Position numbers and translations under genes: made by a program. Below are positions 1 through 11,293 of a DNA stretch of 35,276 bases, in pieces. The DNA lies in assembly GCA_033557685.1 (NCBI GenBank), contig JAWQRN010000168.1, forward strand, positions 1 through 35,276. The letters are read 5' to 3'. The notes beneath the pieces are model-generated. The model did not search any database and had not been told where the DNA came from. It saw nothing but the letters and a program-made list of their open reading frames with translations. How positions within the stretch are numbered: the stretch's first letter is position 1; the number at the start of each line of letters is the position of its first letter. The stretch is from Sperchopsis tessellata. Lineage: Eukaryota; Arthropoda; Insecta; Coleoptera; Hydrophilidae.

Positions 1-686
1 CTGATGTTTTCATCATAAATTTAAAAAAGAAAAATATAATAAACGTCATTATTTGAAACAAAATATATATATATATAATTACATGATTATAACTTAATCG
101 CTAACTTGGGGGACTTGAAACACTTTCCCAACCTTTTTAACTTAATGTTATAAGCTCCTTAACTTTTGTAACATTTCCCTCACGAAAACAAAGCCACATA
201 AACTAAAATATTGATTTTATATAACTGTAATAACTACAGAGAAAAATACGAGAAATTATTAGGACATCAATATAAATAAGTGGTGCTGTAATGGAAGCGT
301 TTGTAATAGAAGAGTTTAGAAATGCAAATCGCCACTCAGATAACCTCGAGAGTGGGCATGTGTTATAAATAGTCCGGCGTAGGAATAAATTGGCCCCTTG
401 TAGTACAATCTAGTCATATCAATATATCCATGACTGTGTGACCTGCAAATTATTAAATAATTAACCAGCGCAATTTTTGCTCATATATTGCTGCTGGTAA
501 TATCTTTCAAATAATTAAATAGGTGAGGTATGATTTTGTTTACTTATGATATTTCTATGAATCAAGTGATAAGTATATTATGTGCACTATTACTTGTTAT
601 TAACGACAGTTAGATCATAGCATAGTGGTTACTTTCGTAGGTGTTTATCATGTTAAGTTTTGGAGTTTAAGTACTAGGAAAAGTAT
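1..686. other. AT-rich non-coding DNA, nothing recognised
   Basis: I see no gene, repeat family or RNA here. There is a short TA run near 64-80. No open frame of note occurs before the palindromic repeat at 687. Confidence 0.6.
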
Positions 687-795
687 GAATGTTGCTTCTG
701 GGTGGAAACCATGTACAGACTCTGATAAGTGCCTCTACACGGTTTTCACCCGGAAACAACATTCATACAGATAATAACCGTAGAAGTCTATTACA
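687..795 (+). repeat. Palindromic repeat, copy 1 (short form)
   Basis: The unit begins GAATGTTGCTTCTGGGTGG and folds back on CCGGAAACAACATTC, with the middle nearly absent. It continues into a tail (CATACAGATAATAACCG, then AGTCTATTACA) shared with the full copy at 27050-27272. The flanks carry an imperfect direct repeat: TTTAAGTACTAGGAAAAGT ends at about 683 and TTTAATACTAGTAAAAGT begins at about 797. They differ by one indel and one substitution over ~18 bases. This looks like a target-site duplication, so the ends are probably real. No coding content. Confidence 0.75.
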
Positions 796-1040
796 TTTAA
801 TACTAGTAAAAGTGATTTTTTTCATATTTTGTTTTATTCATATTTTGTGTAGTGTACTGTCCATATTTGACGGCTCCCATTTATTCCTATCTAATGCAGA
901 GACAATTATTACTACGACCTCAAAATTTTAGGCACACCCACTATTCGCATTGGGACTTAGTGTACCTGGTAGGCAGGTGCATTTCCTATGCAAAATTTTA
1001 TTATTGTAATTCCACATACTGCACGGTTGATTTTGCGCTG

Positions 1041-1369
1041 TAATTTTTTTTTCAATTTGGTCGCACTAAAGAAATTTGCTGTACTCAAAATTTTCCCGTA
1101 AACTAAAGTTTGGCGGTGCGGTTGGCTAAAAGAAATTCCATTTACTAGGTCCTATTGGCTGTAGAACGCTTGGAAAAAGCATTCCAAAGCGGTTCAAATG
1201 GCCTTCTCAATGAGGGGATATTTACACATTTTTTTAAATTTTGCGTACAAATTTTCCCAAAAAGTATATTTTTGAAAAAATTTAAAATTTCAATTTTAAT
1301 TGTTTATTGTGTGTATAGCATGCATACAAAATTTTTTGTCTGGAAAGCCAAATGATTTAGAAGTTATAT
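1041..1369 (+). repeat. Left terminal inverted repeat of the 3.4-kb DNA transposon
   Basis: This is the imperfect inverted partner of 4109-4434. The outer end begins TAATTTTTTTTTCAATTTGG and the inner end stops after GATTTAGAAGTTAT. The arms have diverged but remain alignable with few gaps. Confidence 0.8.
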
Positions 1370-1789
1370 ACTGTATTATAGGTACTACTGGCATGTAAAT
1401 TGATAAACTTACTTTGGTTTTGATTTCTGAGTATTTAGGTAACGTATGTTATTCTAAAGAATTGTTTTGCAGAAGAGTGAAATTTGAGATCCTAGAATAT
1501 CGTTTGTTTATTGTTGTTGTTGTCAATGTTTGCTTTTTGTATAGAGCATAGAATTCAGTTGACCACTAAACTACAAGCTTGCAGTTTCAAATAATATTCA
1601 TTCAAATTATTGAATTAGTACTGCTTAGCCCTCACAATTGGTAATTTGTACAGAATGTGTAAATCATTTTCAAGAAAGTGTAGTAATCCATTTAAAATAC
1701 CACATCATTCAGAGACTACAACCGTTCGTCCAGTACTAGAATGGATGACATTCAAACTTCCTATGTTGTTGCTAGGCAGTTTTGTGTGT

Positions 1790-3841
1790 GCGACGACTGG
1801 TCTCTGAACCATGTGAAGAGATGTCAGATGCTTCGTTGCCTCAATGTGATGAAGAGGCTCAGTCAACGACATTGATGAAGAATATACTACGTTGGAGAAA
1901 GAAGCAGCTATTTCATTATTAAACAGCACACTAATCAACATCGGTGAGTGTCCATTGAACTTGAAAAGGCTTAGCCAAGAAGAGTATCCTAAAGAAAAAT
2001 TTAAAAAAATCAAGCATACTTTCCAAAGTAAGCTGTTTGATTTGCATCCAGACAGTTCAGAGGATGATCATTCTACTGCTGAAGCAGAAATTATCTCTTA
2101 GCCTAAAGAGAAATTTAATTCTTCTACATTTAGGAGTAAAAAAGCTCAAGTGCTGACGGTTCTACCTCAAAGCTGGAGTCACAGGAAAATTCAACATGAA
2201 TTTGAACTTTCGTGGTGCGTAAAGCCAAGTTATTGGTAAAAGAAAAGGGTATTATGTCTACCCCTAATGCCAAACCAGGATATGTAGTTAATAAATAATT
2301 GGCCCAAATAATAAGGAATTTTTATGAAAACAATGAAGTTAGTAGGGCAATGCCTAGAAAGAAAGACTTTGTGTCTGTGAAGACAGCTGAAAGTAGAACA
2401 CAAATTTGAAAATGATTAATTCTTAGCATCTTGAAAGAAATATACTGTCTTTTTAAAAAAAAGAATCCTGAACATCCTATCGGTTTCTCGAAATTTGCTG
2501 AACTCCATCCCAAATACTGTGTTTTAGCTGGTGCAAGCAGAATTGATTCCATGTGTGTTTGCACCATACACCAAATGGTCAAACTAATGGTAAAAGGTGG
2601 AAAACTAAGTTAACAGTCGACGATGAGTTTCATATAAAGTTTGTTTGTCCACAATTACCTGCGATCCTACTCAGCCTGCATGTTACTTTCTCGACTGTGC
2701 AGCTTGCCCTGGAATAGCGGATCTTAAAGATCGACTGGCAACTCTGATGGATGACGATGTAATGGAAACAATTACATTCAGGCAATGGGTATCAGTTGAC
2801 AGGACAACTTTTAAAACTTTAACCAAAGCTTCCGAAGATTATTTGGACATCTTTTGTGAAAAACTCTTAACACACTATTTCATTACAAAACAACAATCTA
2901 TTTATCAGTCGGAGATGAAAGAAAAACTTTACATATAACTAATAATTCACCGGGTAATTCTTAGAGATATGTGACTTTTCAGAAACCTTCATTCGTTTTA
3001 CAAGATGCCGCACAGGGGTTCCATTGGAACAACGCACAAGCTTCAGTCCATCCTTTTGTCGCCTATTACAAAGAAATGGATGCCATCAAGCAAGTAAGCT
3101 TTACTGTCATTTCCGAATGTTTACGACATGACACCATTTCTGTTCATCTCTCATCAAAAAAAATCCTAACATCACAATTGAACTTATTGCCCAAAAAGAT
3201 CTTTTACTTCTCTGATGGAGCTACTTCATAGTACAAGAATAGAAAAAAATTTATTATCTCTGTCACCACGAGGCAGATGACAACGTATCAGCTGTGGCAC
3301 TTTTCGGCTACGTCCCACTGAGTTGGGGGCACTATGAAGCGGATTGCTGCTTGCACTCGTCTTCTGTGACCTTACTACGAGCATATCATGGTAACTCTAT
3401 GATTGGGCAACTGAATGTCAGTATTCTGGCTGTATCATTTCAGTACACCACCATTCCAGAAAACGACCGACAATAGAAGATGCTGGAGGATCGTTTCTCC
3501 CTAGCCTGCACAATACTTGGTACCTTAAAATTTCATGCTGTGATGCCAGATTTGAAATTTAACATTGAAGCAAAAACGTACTCAAAATCTTCTGAATCGA
3601 AGCAGCTGAAAGTCACCGATAGTAATGAAGAGCTGGCACTGGAGGACCTCAGAGGATTTAAACATGCATTTAAGACAAGGAGCGGTGGCTTGAGTGTGTG
3701 CTGTCAGTTGATGAGAGTGGTGAGCTTGTGAAAGTGAGCTTTCTTCATCCACATGGACCCGCTGCATCGTTCAACTATCCATCACACGACGATATTATTT
3801 CGATACCAATTAAGGATCTGATGACAAAAATCGATCTGTGA
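1790..3841 (+). pseudogene. Broken DDE-transposase-like protein of an arthropod repeat family
   Basis: A single protein can be followed through several frames. In order: an acidic N-terminal stretch (1800-2100), a segment with GFSKFAELHPKYCVLAG and CVCTIHQ (2431-2600), a Cys block CDPTQPACYFLDCAACPG (2655 on), FVLQDAAQGFHWNNAQA (2998 on), YYFSDGA followed closely by YKNRK (3205-3245), and a C-terminus FLHPHGPAASF ending at a TGA at 3839-3841. From memory, this order resembles uncharacterised multi-copy proteins of arthropods and other invertebrates that I take to be transposases. The SDGA/YKN block and the FHWNN block would fit an RNase-H-like core. At least five frame changes or stops are present, so it is not functional. 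The flanking inverted repeats support a transposase. The superfamily is not established; a CACTA/EnSpm-like origin is only a suspicion. Confidence 0.65.
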
Positions 3842-4108
3842 ACTGTTACCAGTCGATTTTACATTCTGATTTAAACTAAATCCAATCATATAAACTTCAG
3901 CCTTGGAAGGAAAGTGTTGATCACATTTGAAAGAAATGTAAGTTTCTTATTGAATGTAATTGTTGTTTTGCAGATATTTGGTGTGCAAAGATTATCCAAC
4001 GTTAAACTCATTGTAGTCTTATAAATCAAAGTGAGTTAAACCAGGACACTGTGCATGTTTTGAACACTGCACAGACAGTTTTTCTGACGAATTGTTATGT
4101 TTTAAAGG

Positions 4109-4434
4109 ATAATTTCTAAATCCTTTGGCTTTCCAACCTGAAATTTGATATGTATGTTCTACACATAATGAACAATTAAAATTAATTTTGTTTTTTGGGA
4201 ATTGAAGGTCAAATATTTAACAATAATTCATAAAAAAATTGTGTAAATACTGGAGTTATTTTCACCTCATTGGGTAGGCCATTTCAACAGCTTTAGAATG
4301 CATTTTTTCCCAGCCTTTAGGACAAATAGAACCGAGTATACGGAGATTCTTTTAGCCAGCCGCTCCGCCAAATTGTGGTTTATGGGCAAATTTTGAGTAC
4401 ACATAAACTCCTTACCTAATTTGAAAAAAATTAA
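4109..4434 (-). repeat. Right terminal inverted repeat of the 3.4-kb DNA transposon
   Basis: Read on the minus strand it matches 1041-1369 from the T-rich end through TTTGGCGGAGCGG, TGGCTAAAAGAA and GGAAAGCCAAAGGATTTAG. Confidence 0.8.
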
Positions 4435-4571
4435 AATATATTTTTTATTTGTAACAACTAACATTCATACAATATTTAGCTAAATCAAAGAGTAGGAAAA
4501 ATATTACTTGGTTGTTTTCATATAGATTATTACTGTGTAATAATTATCTAGTAAAATTGCACACACTTCAT

Positions 4572-4665
4572 GAATGTTGTTTCCTGGTGGAGGCTCTAAT
4601 AAGTGCCGACGTTTCGTCCTCTGTTGGAAGGGATATTTTCAAGCAAGCTACCAGTAGCAGCATAT
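4572..4665 (-). repeat. Palindromic repeat, copy 2 (one arm only)
   Basis: GAATGTTGTTTCCTGGTGG, then AGGCTCTAATAAGTGCCGAC and GTTTCGTCC, then ATTTTCAAG, match the left arm of the full copy at 27050-27165. The second arm and the tail are missing. On the minus strand the order TTGAAAATATCC - loop - GGAC - GAAAC - GTC resembles a degenerate hammerhead core. The right boundary is approximate. Confidence 0.65.
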
Positions 4666-7600
4666 TGCGTGGTTCATCTAGCTGCTGACCAAACTCGGCT
4701 TGTTCTAAACATTTTAATAAATGTTGTAAAGTTGAGGAGTGCACGGTTGAAATGATTTAGATCAAATATTTTTTTTTGTATAAATTTTTGTATTATGTTA
4801 TCAAATTTATCATTCTAAAATGAACTATTTGAAATCTCCAGAATGTTACAAGCTTCATTGCACAAATGGAAGTTTCAAAAAACTTCTCCCCAATAATCAA
4901 CCAAACACTTGTGATGGGTTATTTTTCCCCGTGTATACATTTAAGATCTTACCTGCTTTGCTTGGTGTAAAAAACACAATCTTTCTCAGCAAGTTGAATT
5001 TTTCATCTTCATATACATTTACAATATGTATTTCATTTATAGAATTGTATAGGTTGTTCTTAGAGGTGCCTATAATTGGCAACAATATTTAGAATTTTCA
5101 TAAAACTAAAATTTGACATAAAATATATAAATCATTTTTCTTCAACTGTTTTGGTTACAACAAATAGTTGCTTGACATGAAGCTTGTCATGATTGTTTGA
5201 TTACACATCAGATTGTCAGGTTGGTTTCTTCAAGATTAAAAATGAAGGTAAATTAAAAAAAAAATTACATATATTTCTGTATACTAATTACATTATAGTA
5301 GAATCTGTAATTTATTACATTTATAATTCATATCTTTGCTGTCATGGTGACATTTATTTTGCATTACCATTTTGGTAATGTTGAAATTAATAGGTCTTCG
5401 ATTGTACAAAGCACAAAAGAAATTTTCTTAAGTCTGTAGAATTTTATTTGGTTCTAGAAAAGTTATGGTACTTATGGTAAACTCATTCTTAAAATCTCAT
5501 GACAAAATTTTGGGCGAAAATTGTGTAGTGTACTTTGAAAATGGGCAACATCTACTATTGAAAGAAAATTTTGAATACTGTCTTGCTTCACGAAGTAAAA
5601 TATACAAATTGAATTGTGATGTAGTGATGTTAATACTACAAAGATTTAAATGCAAAAAGCTTATTCCGTTACAAAGTGTTTTGTTAGGTCATAAGTTCTT
5701 TTGATTGGGTTTACACCCTAGACATTAAAACATACAGGGGAAACTGGGACATAAAACTTTGTTAGTCCTGTCCAAAGGTTATAAGAATATCAACAATTAT
5801 GTTAAGTTTGAAGGTACTACGTTTTTAACTCAACAGCCTTTCACTTTTTATTAATTAGTCTCACACAGGGATTCCAGTCAAGTACTGACTAGCCTTTTTC
5901 AAGTAACTACTCTGACTCTATAATTTTTTCATCAAGCAAGTCAGAGTAGTTTTCCCGAATAACCACAGATTTGCTATATAATCTGAGCATATTCCTTTTG
6001 ACCTTTTATACAGTCTATTATTTTTTTTATTTTTAATATTCAAACATTATGTGTACTCATCTGTATGTGTGTATGTATATATTCAATTCAAACTTCAAAG
6101 TTTAGAACTATGATTTTTTCTTGTTATCATTTACAATAATTGTATATAAAGAATTTATTTGTTTTTATTATCTCCTAGTCACTTACTACTAATTATACTA
6201 ATATTTGAAATTCTTCTCTTATAGTTCTTACAATGTACTGGAGAGTACGTTATTCAAGAAGCATCGGACTTTTCTCTATTTATAAATATATGGAATCTGA
6301 CTAATAGTTTCATAGAACTGATTGTTTATAGTAGGTGTTGACAAATAATCGTTTTCTAGAACATGTAGTTATCTTGTCTGCTTTATAAATTCATGTTAGT
6401 GTTTGCCTATATCTACAGTTGTTAACTGACTTCCTGTAATAGTTTCCACGTTACAATAAACATCAACAAATGTTAATAAGAATTTGTTGGTTCTCTGGCC
6501 GTACATGAATGTATTATGTTGATAAAATCAAATATCGAGCAAACCATCCAAGTCAATATATTAAATACAGAAATCAAATTCGCATCGAAAAATTTAGGAA
6601 CAAGCCGAAATTGCAGTGGACATCGTGTTTCTGTCATTAAGATTAATTAGCTGTACGCCACGTACGAAGACATATTTGATTCCTTTTATATATGCTTTAA
6701 GATTGTGAGTAAGTATATTATGAGAGGTATCGCAATGTTGCGATCGAATAATCAGGAAATTTTATCTTAAATAATATTTTTCTGTTCAATTTTACAGTTA
6801 TTGTCTAGTAAAGACAAATATTTAGTTCTGCGGCACAACATATTTTTTAAATTTTTTATTTTTTTCTAATAAAGAATAGCTTTTGTGGTGTACATACAAT
6901 TTCAGTTACTTTATATTAAAGTATCTATTTAGTTTGGTTGTAACACATTTTGGGCAATTTCAATCCATTTTACTTTTTAGGTTGGCAAAGCACTTACAAA
7001 TTTTTTTATTAGTATAAAAATAAAATTTTAAAACTGGTTGTGGTGGTATGCTTTACATCTAATAAAACATTTAACTAAATTTGTGTTCACATTGGAAATT
7101 AATTGAACTCCATTTGAAAACTGATTGGTTCATGGACCAGTCATAAAACATGCATCATTTTTAGATAAATGTGTGAATATTAGACATACATCGAACAGGT
7201 TCCAAAACATTGTGTCCTAAATAGGTAAAATAAGTATTACTTTGTATACATTTTTTTTTTAACTAGTATTTATCGTAATCTGCCTGAAGGCAATAAACAA
7301 ATGTTGTGGGTAATTACTATAATGAGAGATAGGAATCTACATTAAGAAGCTAACATAATTATAGCTACTTAAGAAGTGCAGTAACATTTTTAACTTAAGC
7401 CAGATCAATCTGTCTTTGTTCAGTCCAGAGGTGTCGGGCTCCTTAAGCGATAGGTTTGAGTACGGGCTTAAGTGTATTAATGAGATGCAATTATTATGGT
7501 CAATAATATTTAAAATGAATAATGGTTAGGGATATGTAGTAGATTTATAAATTTACAAAAATATGCAAATTTATGCTTTTATATATAAATCCAGATCAAA

Positions 7601-8580
7601 CTAATTGCACTCCCGCTCTGTTCTAATTGTACAAGTATGTTTATAATATGAAATTATATGTTGTTATATGTTTTGGTTTATTTTACTATTAGAAAATGTA
7701 AAATACCAGATTTGACATGTCAATTAGAAAAGTTATCAAAGAGTTACCCATGCCAAATTTTTTATTTAACTATGTAAAAATATTCTGGATGGAAGGTAAA
7801 TATTGTTTTTTTTCAAATTACGTTTTTTCTAACCAAAATTTGTGATCATTCTTGGTATCATAAAACAACAGAATTTATAACATAAATAATGACTGTTACT
7901 TTGTGATACTGCATGTTGAGGAAAAAACAGTTTATATCCCATTAATATAATTTTTATGAAGAAACTAAACATCTAATAAAATTAGCCAAGTATCAGCCTG
8001 ATTTGCCTTCATAATTTTTTCTAAAGCACATGCAAGTCAAAATTTTTTAGTTTGTCCAATTTAGGTTTTATGACGTTTCTTGACAATTTCAACAGAAAGG
8101 GTTCCATTTTTGAACTGTTTGAGCAAAGTGAACCTCCCAAATCTTAACATCATAAAGGCTTCATATATTGGTGGTGTTATGTACTTGTTCTGATTGTATA
8201 ACAAAATACTTATGTAATGAATGTCCAAGTTAAATTGAAAAAATTCATAACAACTATGGCTGGTCATTTTGGAATTTGCTGATATAACATTGACAACATA
8301 TAATATGACAGAGTAATTATTTCAATTACTACTCATGCCAAAGCGAATATCAGCAAAATTAGGATGCATCCCTGAACAAAACAGTGTTTTAGTTCATTCC
8401 TATCTATGGAAAAATTGCGTTAAATTCTGCCCTAAATATATTATGAAAAGTTTTTACGTTTTTTTTTTATAATTTTTTTCTCTCTCTAAAATTATGATCT
8501 GATTTTTAAACTATTCTTCCTTTCCACTTTCTATTCAATTTTGGCCTAACCAGCAAACAGTAGGGAGACCTTACATATTT
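4666..8580. other. Gene-free AT-rich stretch upstream of or within the 5' region of MARCHF6
   Basis: I see no conserved protein in any frame. The open frames here (for example 4820-5092 and 5465-5704, both +) have compositions expected of chance frames in AT-rich DNA and resemble nothing I know. A perfect 13-base inverted repeat lies at 5905-5951 and short TG/TA-rich tracts lie near 6060. A non-coding first exon of MARCHF6 may lie somewhere here, but no promoter stood out. Confidence 0.5.
5905..5951. repeat. Perfect 13-bp hairpin
   Basis: AACTACTCTGACT (5905-5917) is followed after 21 bases by its exact reverse complement AGTCAGAGTAGTT (5939-5951). Just upstream, AGTCAAGTACTGACT (about 5877-5890) is a second small palindrome sharing the AGTCA/TGACT words. 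The origin is unknown; it could be the relic of a foldback element. Confidence 0.6.
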
Positions 8581-8599
8581 TTTTAAAATGTTTGTCATT

Positions 8600-9505
8600 A
8601 AAGTGCATTTACATCATTGTTTACTTTACAAATTTCTTAGAGGTATAACCGCGACTTTAGCAACCAAAATAATTTGCCATGAATACAGAGAAGACGCTAC
8701 TAAAGTTCGACCGACACAGAGGTTGTTTACAAAATTCCAATCCGGGTATTTTTCATTGGTTGATAAACCATAAACCGGGCGGCATTTGAAGCCCAATGAT
8801 GACAGTAAAGGTCATAATTGACACTTATCCATGTCAAACTACCAGTGAGATTGCGGTGAAGATGGGAGTCAACCAATTAACCCTGGTACATTATTTACAT
8901 AACACAGGGATGGTTATGCAGTACGGCCTTTGAATTGCTCGTCAATTGTCAGCCGCCAATTTAATGGACTGTATTTCAATATGAGTACTAGACAAAAGCA
9001 CGAGCTCAGTTTACATTGATTGGTGACAGAACATGAGAAATAGGTAGTGAATAACAATGTGACACAAAAAATATATTGGGGTATACCTGAACAAGCCCCA
9101 TTAACCACTTCAAAAGCTGAAATCCATAATGCTTTATATTTGGTGGAATTGCAAAGGTATTGTCTGTTACGAATTTCTGGAACGTAACCAAACAATTACA
9201 GACGAGCATTATTGTTAACAAAAGACAAACTTAAACAGTGCACTTGAATATAATAGACTTGTGTTGATAAACGGAAAAGGGGTAGTCACGACCACGCAAC
9301 CTAAAACAATTGTGATGTTATTAAGCACCCACCTTATTTTCCTTGCTTCTTCCGACTCGCTGTAGAATTTTCTAAATGGTAAAAAAGTTAATTCAACATC
9401 GGAGGTAAAAACATCCCTTAATTCATTTTTTGCATCAACATCACAGGACTTTTGCTTTGATGGAATAGATAACTGATAGAAAGGAAATTATACAGTTAAT
9501 TGAAT
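8600..9505 (+). pseudogene. Degenerate mariner transposase
   Basis: The N-terminal frame (8588-8773) reads FLRGITATLATKIICHEYRE, then VRPTQRLFTKFQSG and FSLVDKP, the two helix-turn-helix regions of mariner transposases. Later segments in shifting frames read KMGVNQ, LVTEHEK (family: VTGDEKW), TQKIYWGIPEQAPLTTSKAEIH, and HPPYFPC (family: HPPYSPDLAPSD). The last stretch before 9505 matches the C-terminal region. The first catalytic Asp has become His or been displaced, and the third lies in a broken PYFPC motif, so the enzyme is dead even apart from its stops. Its end lies only ~120 bases before the MARCHF6 splice acceptor. I could not define the terminal inverted repeats. Confidence 0.8.
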
Positions 9506-9600
9506 TAATAAGAAATTTGAAAAAAACATTTTATTTCTTATAATAAAATTTAAAAACTTTTGTGATAAAATTTTTTTGTTTTATGCAGCTAATAGAAATT

Positions 9601-9634
9601 TTATAATTTTCTTTCTTAATTTTAGGGATTCAAA
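9601..9634 (+). promoter_or_regulatory. MARCHF6: Splice acceptor and start-codon context of the first MARCHF6 coding exon
   Basis: A pyrimidine-rich tract ends in TTTTAG at 9625, followed by GGATTCAAA and the ATG at 9635. The start has A at -3. An in-frame TAG occupies 9623-9625, so coding cannot extend upstream without splicing. This implies an upstream, probably non-coding, exon. Confidence 0.7.
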
Positions 9635-10358
9635 ATGATAGATCCTGATTTGGGAGGCGGAGACATATGCCGAGTGTGTCGATCGGAAGGTGTAGCAGAT
9701 CGACCACTATTCCATCCTTGCATTTGTACAGGCAGTATTAAATGGATCCATCAAGAATGTCTTGTCCAGTGGATGCGGTACTCTCGAAAAGAGTACTGCG
9801 AGCTCTGTGGCCATCGCTTTTCTTTCACGCCCATCTACTCTCCAGATATGCCGCGTAGGTTGCCTTTAAAAGACCTCGCTGGTGGACTACTGTCATCAAT
9901 AGCAACAGCTGTCAAATATTGGCTACACTATACTTTAGTAGCGATTGCTTGGTTGGGAATAGTGCCTCTCACGGCTTGCAGAAGCTACCGAATATTGTTC
10001 TCTGGTAATATGGATGCCATTTTGACAAATTTGCTGTCGACGGAAAATCTAGCTTCGGATATATTTCACGGTTGCTTTGTGGTTACTTGTACTCTGTTTG
10101 CATTTATTGGACTGGTTTGGTTGAGGGAGCAAATCCTCCATGGTGGAGGACCCGATTGGATGGAACGTGATAATATAGTGGCTCCAGTACAGGATGAGGT
10201 TCCAATGGCTGCAAATAATAATATACCGGAAGAAGTTGTAGGAGCTGATGTTCTGGATAATCCACAACCCAATGTTGCCATAGCACCAGTAGAAAATATT
10301 GTTCAAGTAAATCAAAATGTTCCAGAACAAGCACAAGAAGAGCAAGAGAATAATGCAG
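9635..10358 (+). CDS. MARCHF6: MARCHF6 (TEB4/Doa10) E3 ubiquitin ligase, coding exon 1: RING-CH domain and first two membrane spans
   Basis: MARCHF6 is a polytopic ER-membrane E3 ligase for ER-associated degradation; known animal substrates include sterol-synthesis enzymes and proteins with exposed degrons. This exon encodes residues 1-241 plus the first base of codon 242. The RING-CH finger is perfect: Cys12, Cys15, Cys29, Cys31, His39, Cys42, Cys55 and Cys58 (C4HC3), with the family words ICRVCRSEG, CTGSIKWIHQECL and RKEYCELC. Membrane spans lie at about 96-115 and 143-163. A low-complexity Asn/Glu/Val-rich cytosolic linker follows, as in the human protein. The donor is CAG|GTAAAT at 10358/10359. 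Without splicing the frame stops two codons later. The chosen start gives the short N-terminus before the RING that is usual in the family. Confidence 0.97.
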
Positions 10359-11293
10359 GTAAATGATCTTTGATTCATATTAGGGTAATAATTTTTATAA
10401 TTTCTCTCTTACTAGGATAACTATGAAGTATGAGCTAATTTAATATATCTATGGATAAATGTATCAGTGCTGCTTGTTTAGAAAGAGAGGAACACTCAAT
10501 AGTAGGAAATATTATTGTTTTAATTTTGCTGATGATGCAGTGATATTGAGTAAAAATGCTCGAGAATTACAGATGACGTTAGATAAGGTTTCATAAGCAA
10601 CATAAATGTGATTAAAATGAAAGTCTTAGTCTTTGAATGTGAGAGTTGTATGTGCAATTAGCTTCAATCGTAGAGTAAAGTGGCTGAGTGAGAAACTATG
10701 TTGAAACAAAAACTATGAAAGAGGAAGTTAAATGCAATGGGTATGGACAATATTATAAGTGTATGCAATAAGTAATTAATTTATATGGTTAGAAATTAAT
10801 AGTTGTTAAATTTATGTCCTGTGAGGAATAGCGTAAAGGTTCATATGAAGGAGGATGTGTTGTGCTGGTTTGGACGTTTAGGAAGAAGAAGAAAGAGTTA
10901 CAAAAGATATATGTATATACATATATGTAGAAGATATATATGTGGGTGCAGGGGAGGGTGATGCAATTAACTAGGAAAAAATGGTTAGATGTTGCCGGTA
11001 ATTCTAAAAAGTAGACAAGTAAGAAGTAGAGGTAATAGAAGGGCATGTATGTCAAGGTGCATGGAGTTATAGCAGCTTAAGAGGTTTATCAGGGTAGGGG
11101 ACACTGGAGATAGATTTTTGGTAGTAGTGCCCACTGTGAAAGGGATTAACAAGGGTGTCTAGTTATAGCTTCAGACAATATGTCTAATGGTATGCTAACT
11201 AACATCTAATTGTGGGAATCTGTGGGAATTTTAGAAACACTTTTTTTACAATTTTTTTTAAAGATTAGATTAATAATGATAATATTTTTCTAG
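10359..11293 (+). other. MARCHF6: MARCHF6 intron 1 (935 bp, phase 1)
   Basis: GTAAAT donor at 10359 and TTTTTCTAG acceptor ending at 11293. The junction joins G and GT into a glycine codon and brings DDNNW of exon 2 into frame. The intron contains a decayed non-LTR fragment and TA-rich sequence near 10910-10940. Confidence 0.93.
10525..11060 (+). mobile_element. Non-LTR retrotransposon remnant in MARCHF6 intron 1
   Basis: From 10525 the frame reads FADDAVILSKNARELQMTL, the reverse-transcriptase YADD-type catalytic motif and following helix. Further on, around 10840-10870, VKVHMKEDVLCWFGRLGR resembles the C-terminal WFGHVxR segment found in many endonuclease-RT elements. The part between is shortened and full of stops. 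The fragment is dead and has the same strand as the host gene. Confidence 0.7.

Larger units (their letters stand above)
1041..4434 (+). mobile_element. DNA transposon with ~330-bp terminal inverted repeats, superfamily unassigned
   Basis: The segment 1041-1369 and the reverse complement of 4109-4434 align over almost their whole length. Shared blocks include TTTGGCGG, TGGCTAAAAGAA, TACTCAAAATTT, AAATGGCC, TTTTAATTGTT and GGAAAGCCAAA. Between the arms lies a broken transposase-like gene reading in the + direction (1790-3841). Total length is ~3.4 kb, a normal size for an autonomous DNA transposon. I could not identify a target duplication because both ends run into T- or A-rich tracts. All open frames inside are fragments, so the copy is dead. 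The element lies 5' of MARCHF6 and may sit in an upstream intron. Confidence 0.8.

Noticed and set aside
4820..5704. Several 60-90 codon frames (4820-5092, 5193-5378, 5465-5704) considered as small genes.
   Set aside because: AT-rich composition, Phe/Ile/Lys-rich chance translations, and no motif or family resemblance.
10049..10378. Antisense frames of 71-109 codons over MARCHF6 exon 1.
   Set aside because: They are shadows of the conserved sense exon and match nothing.
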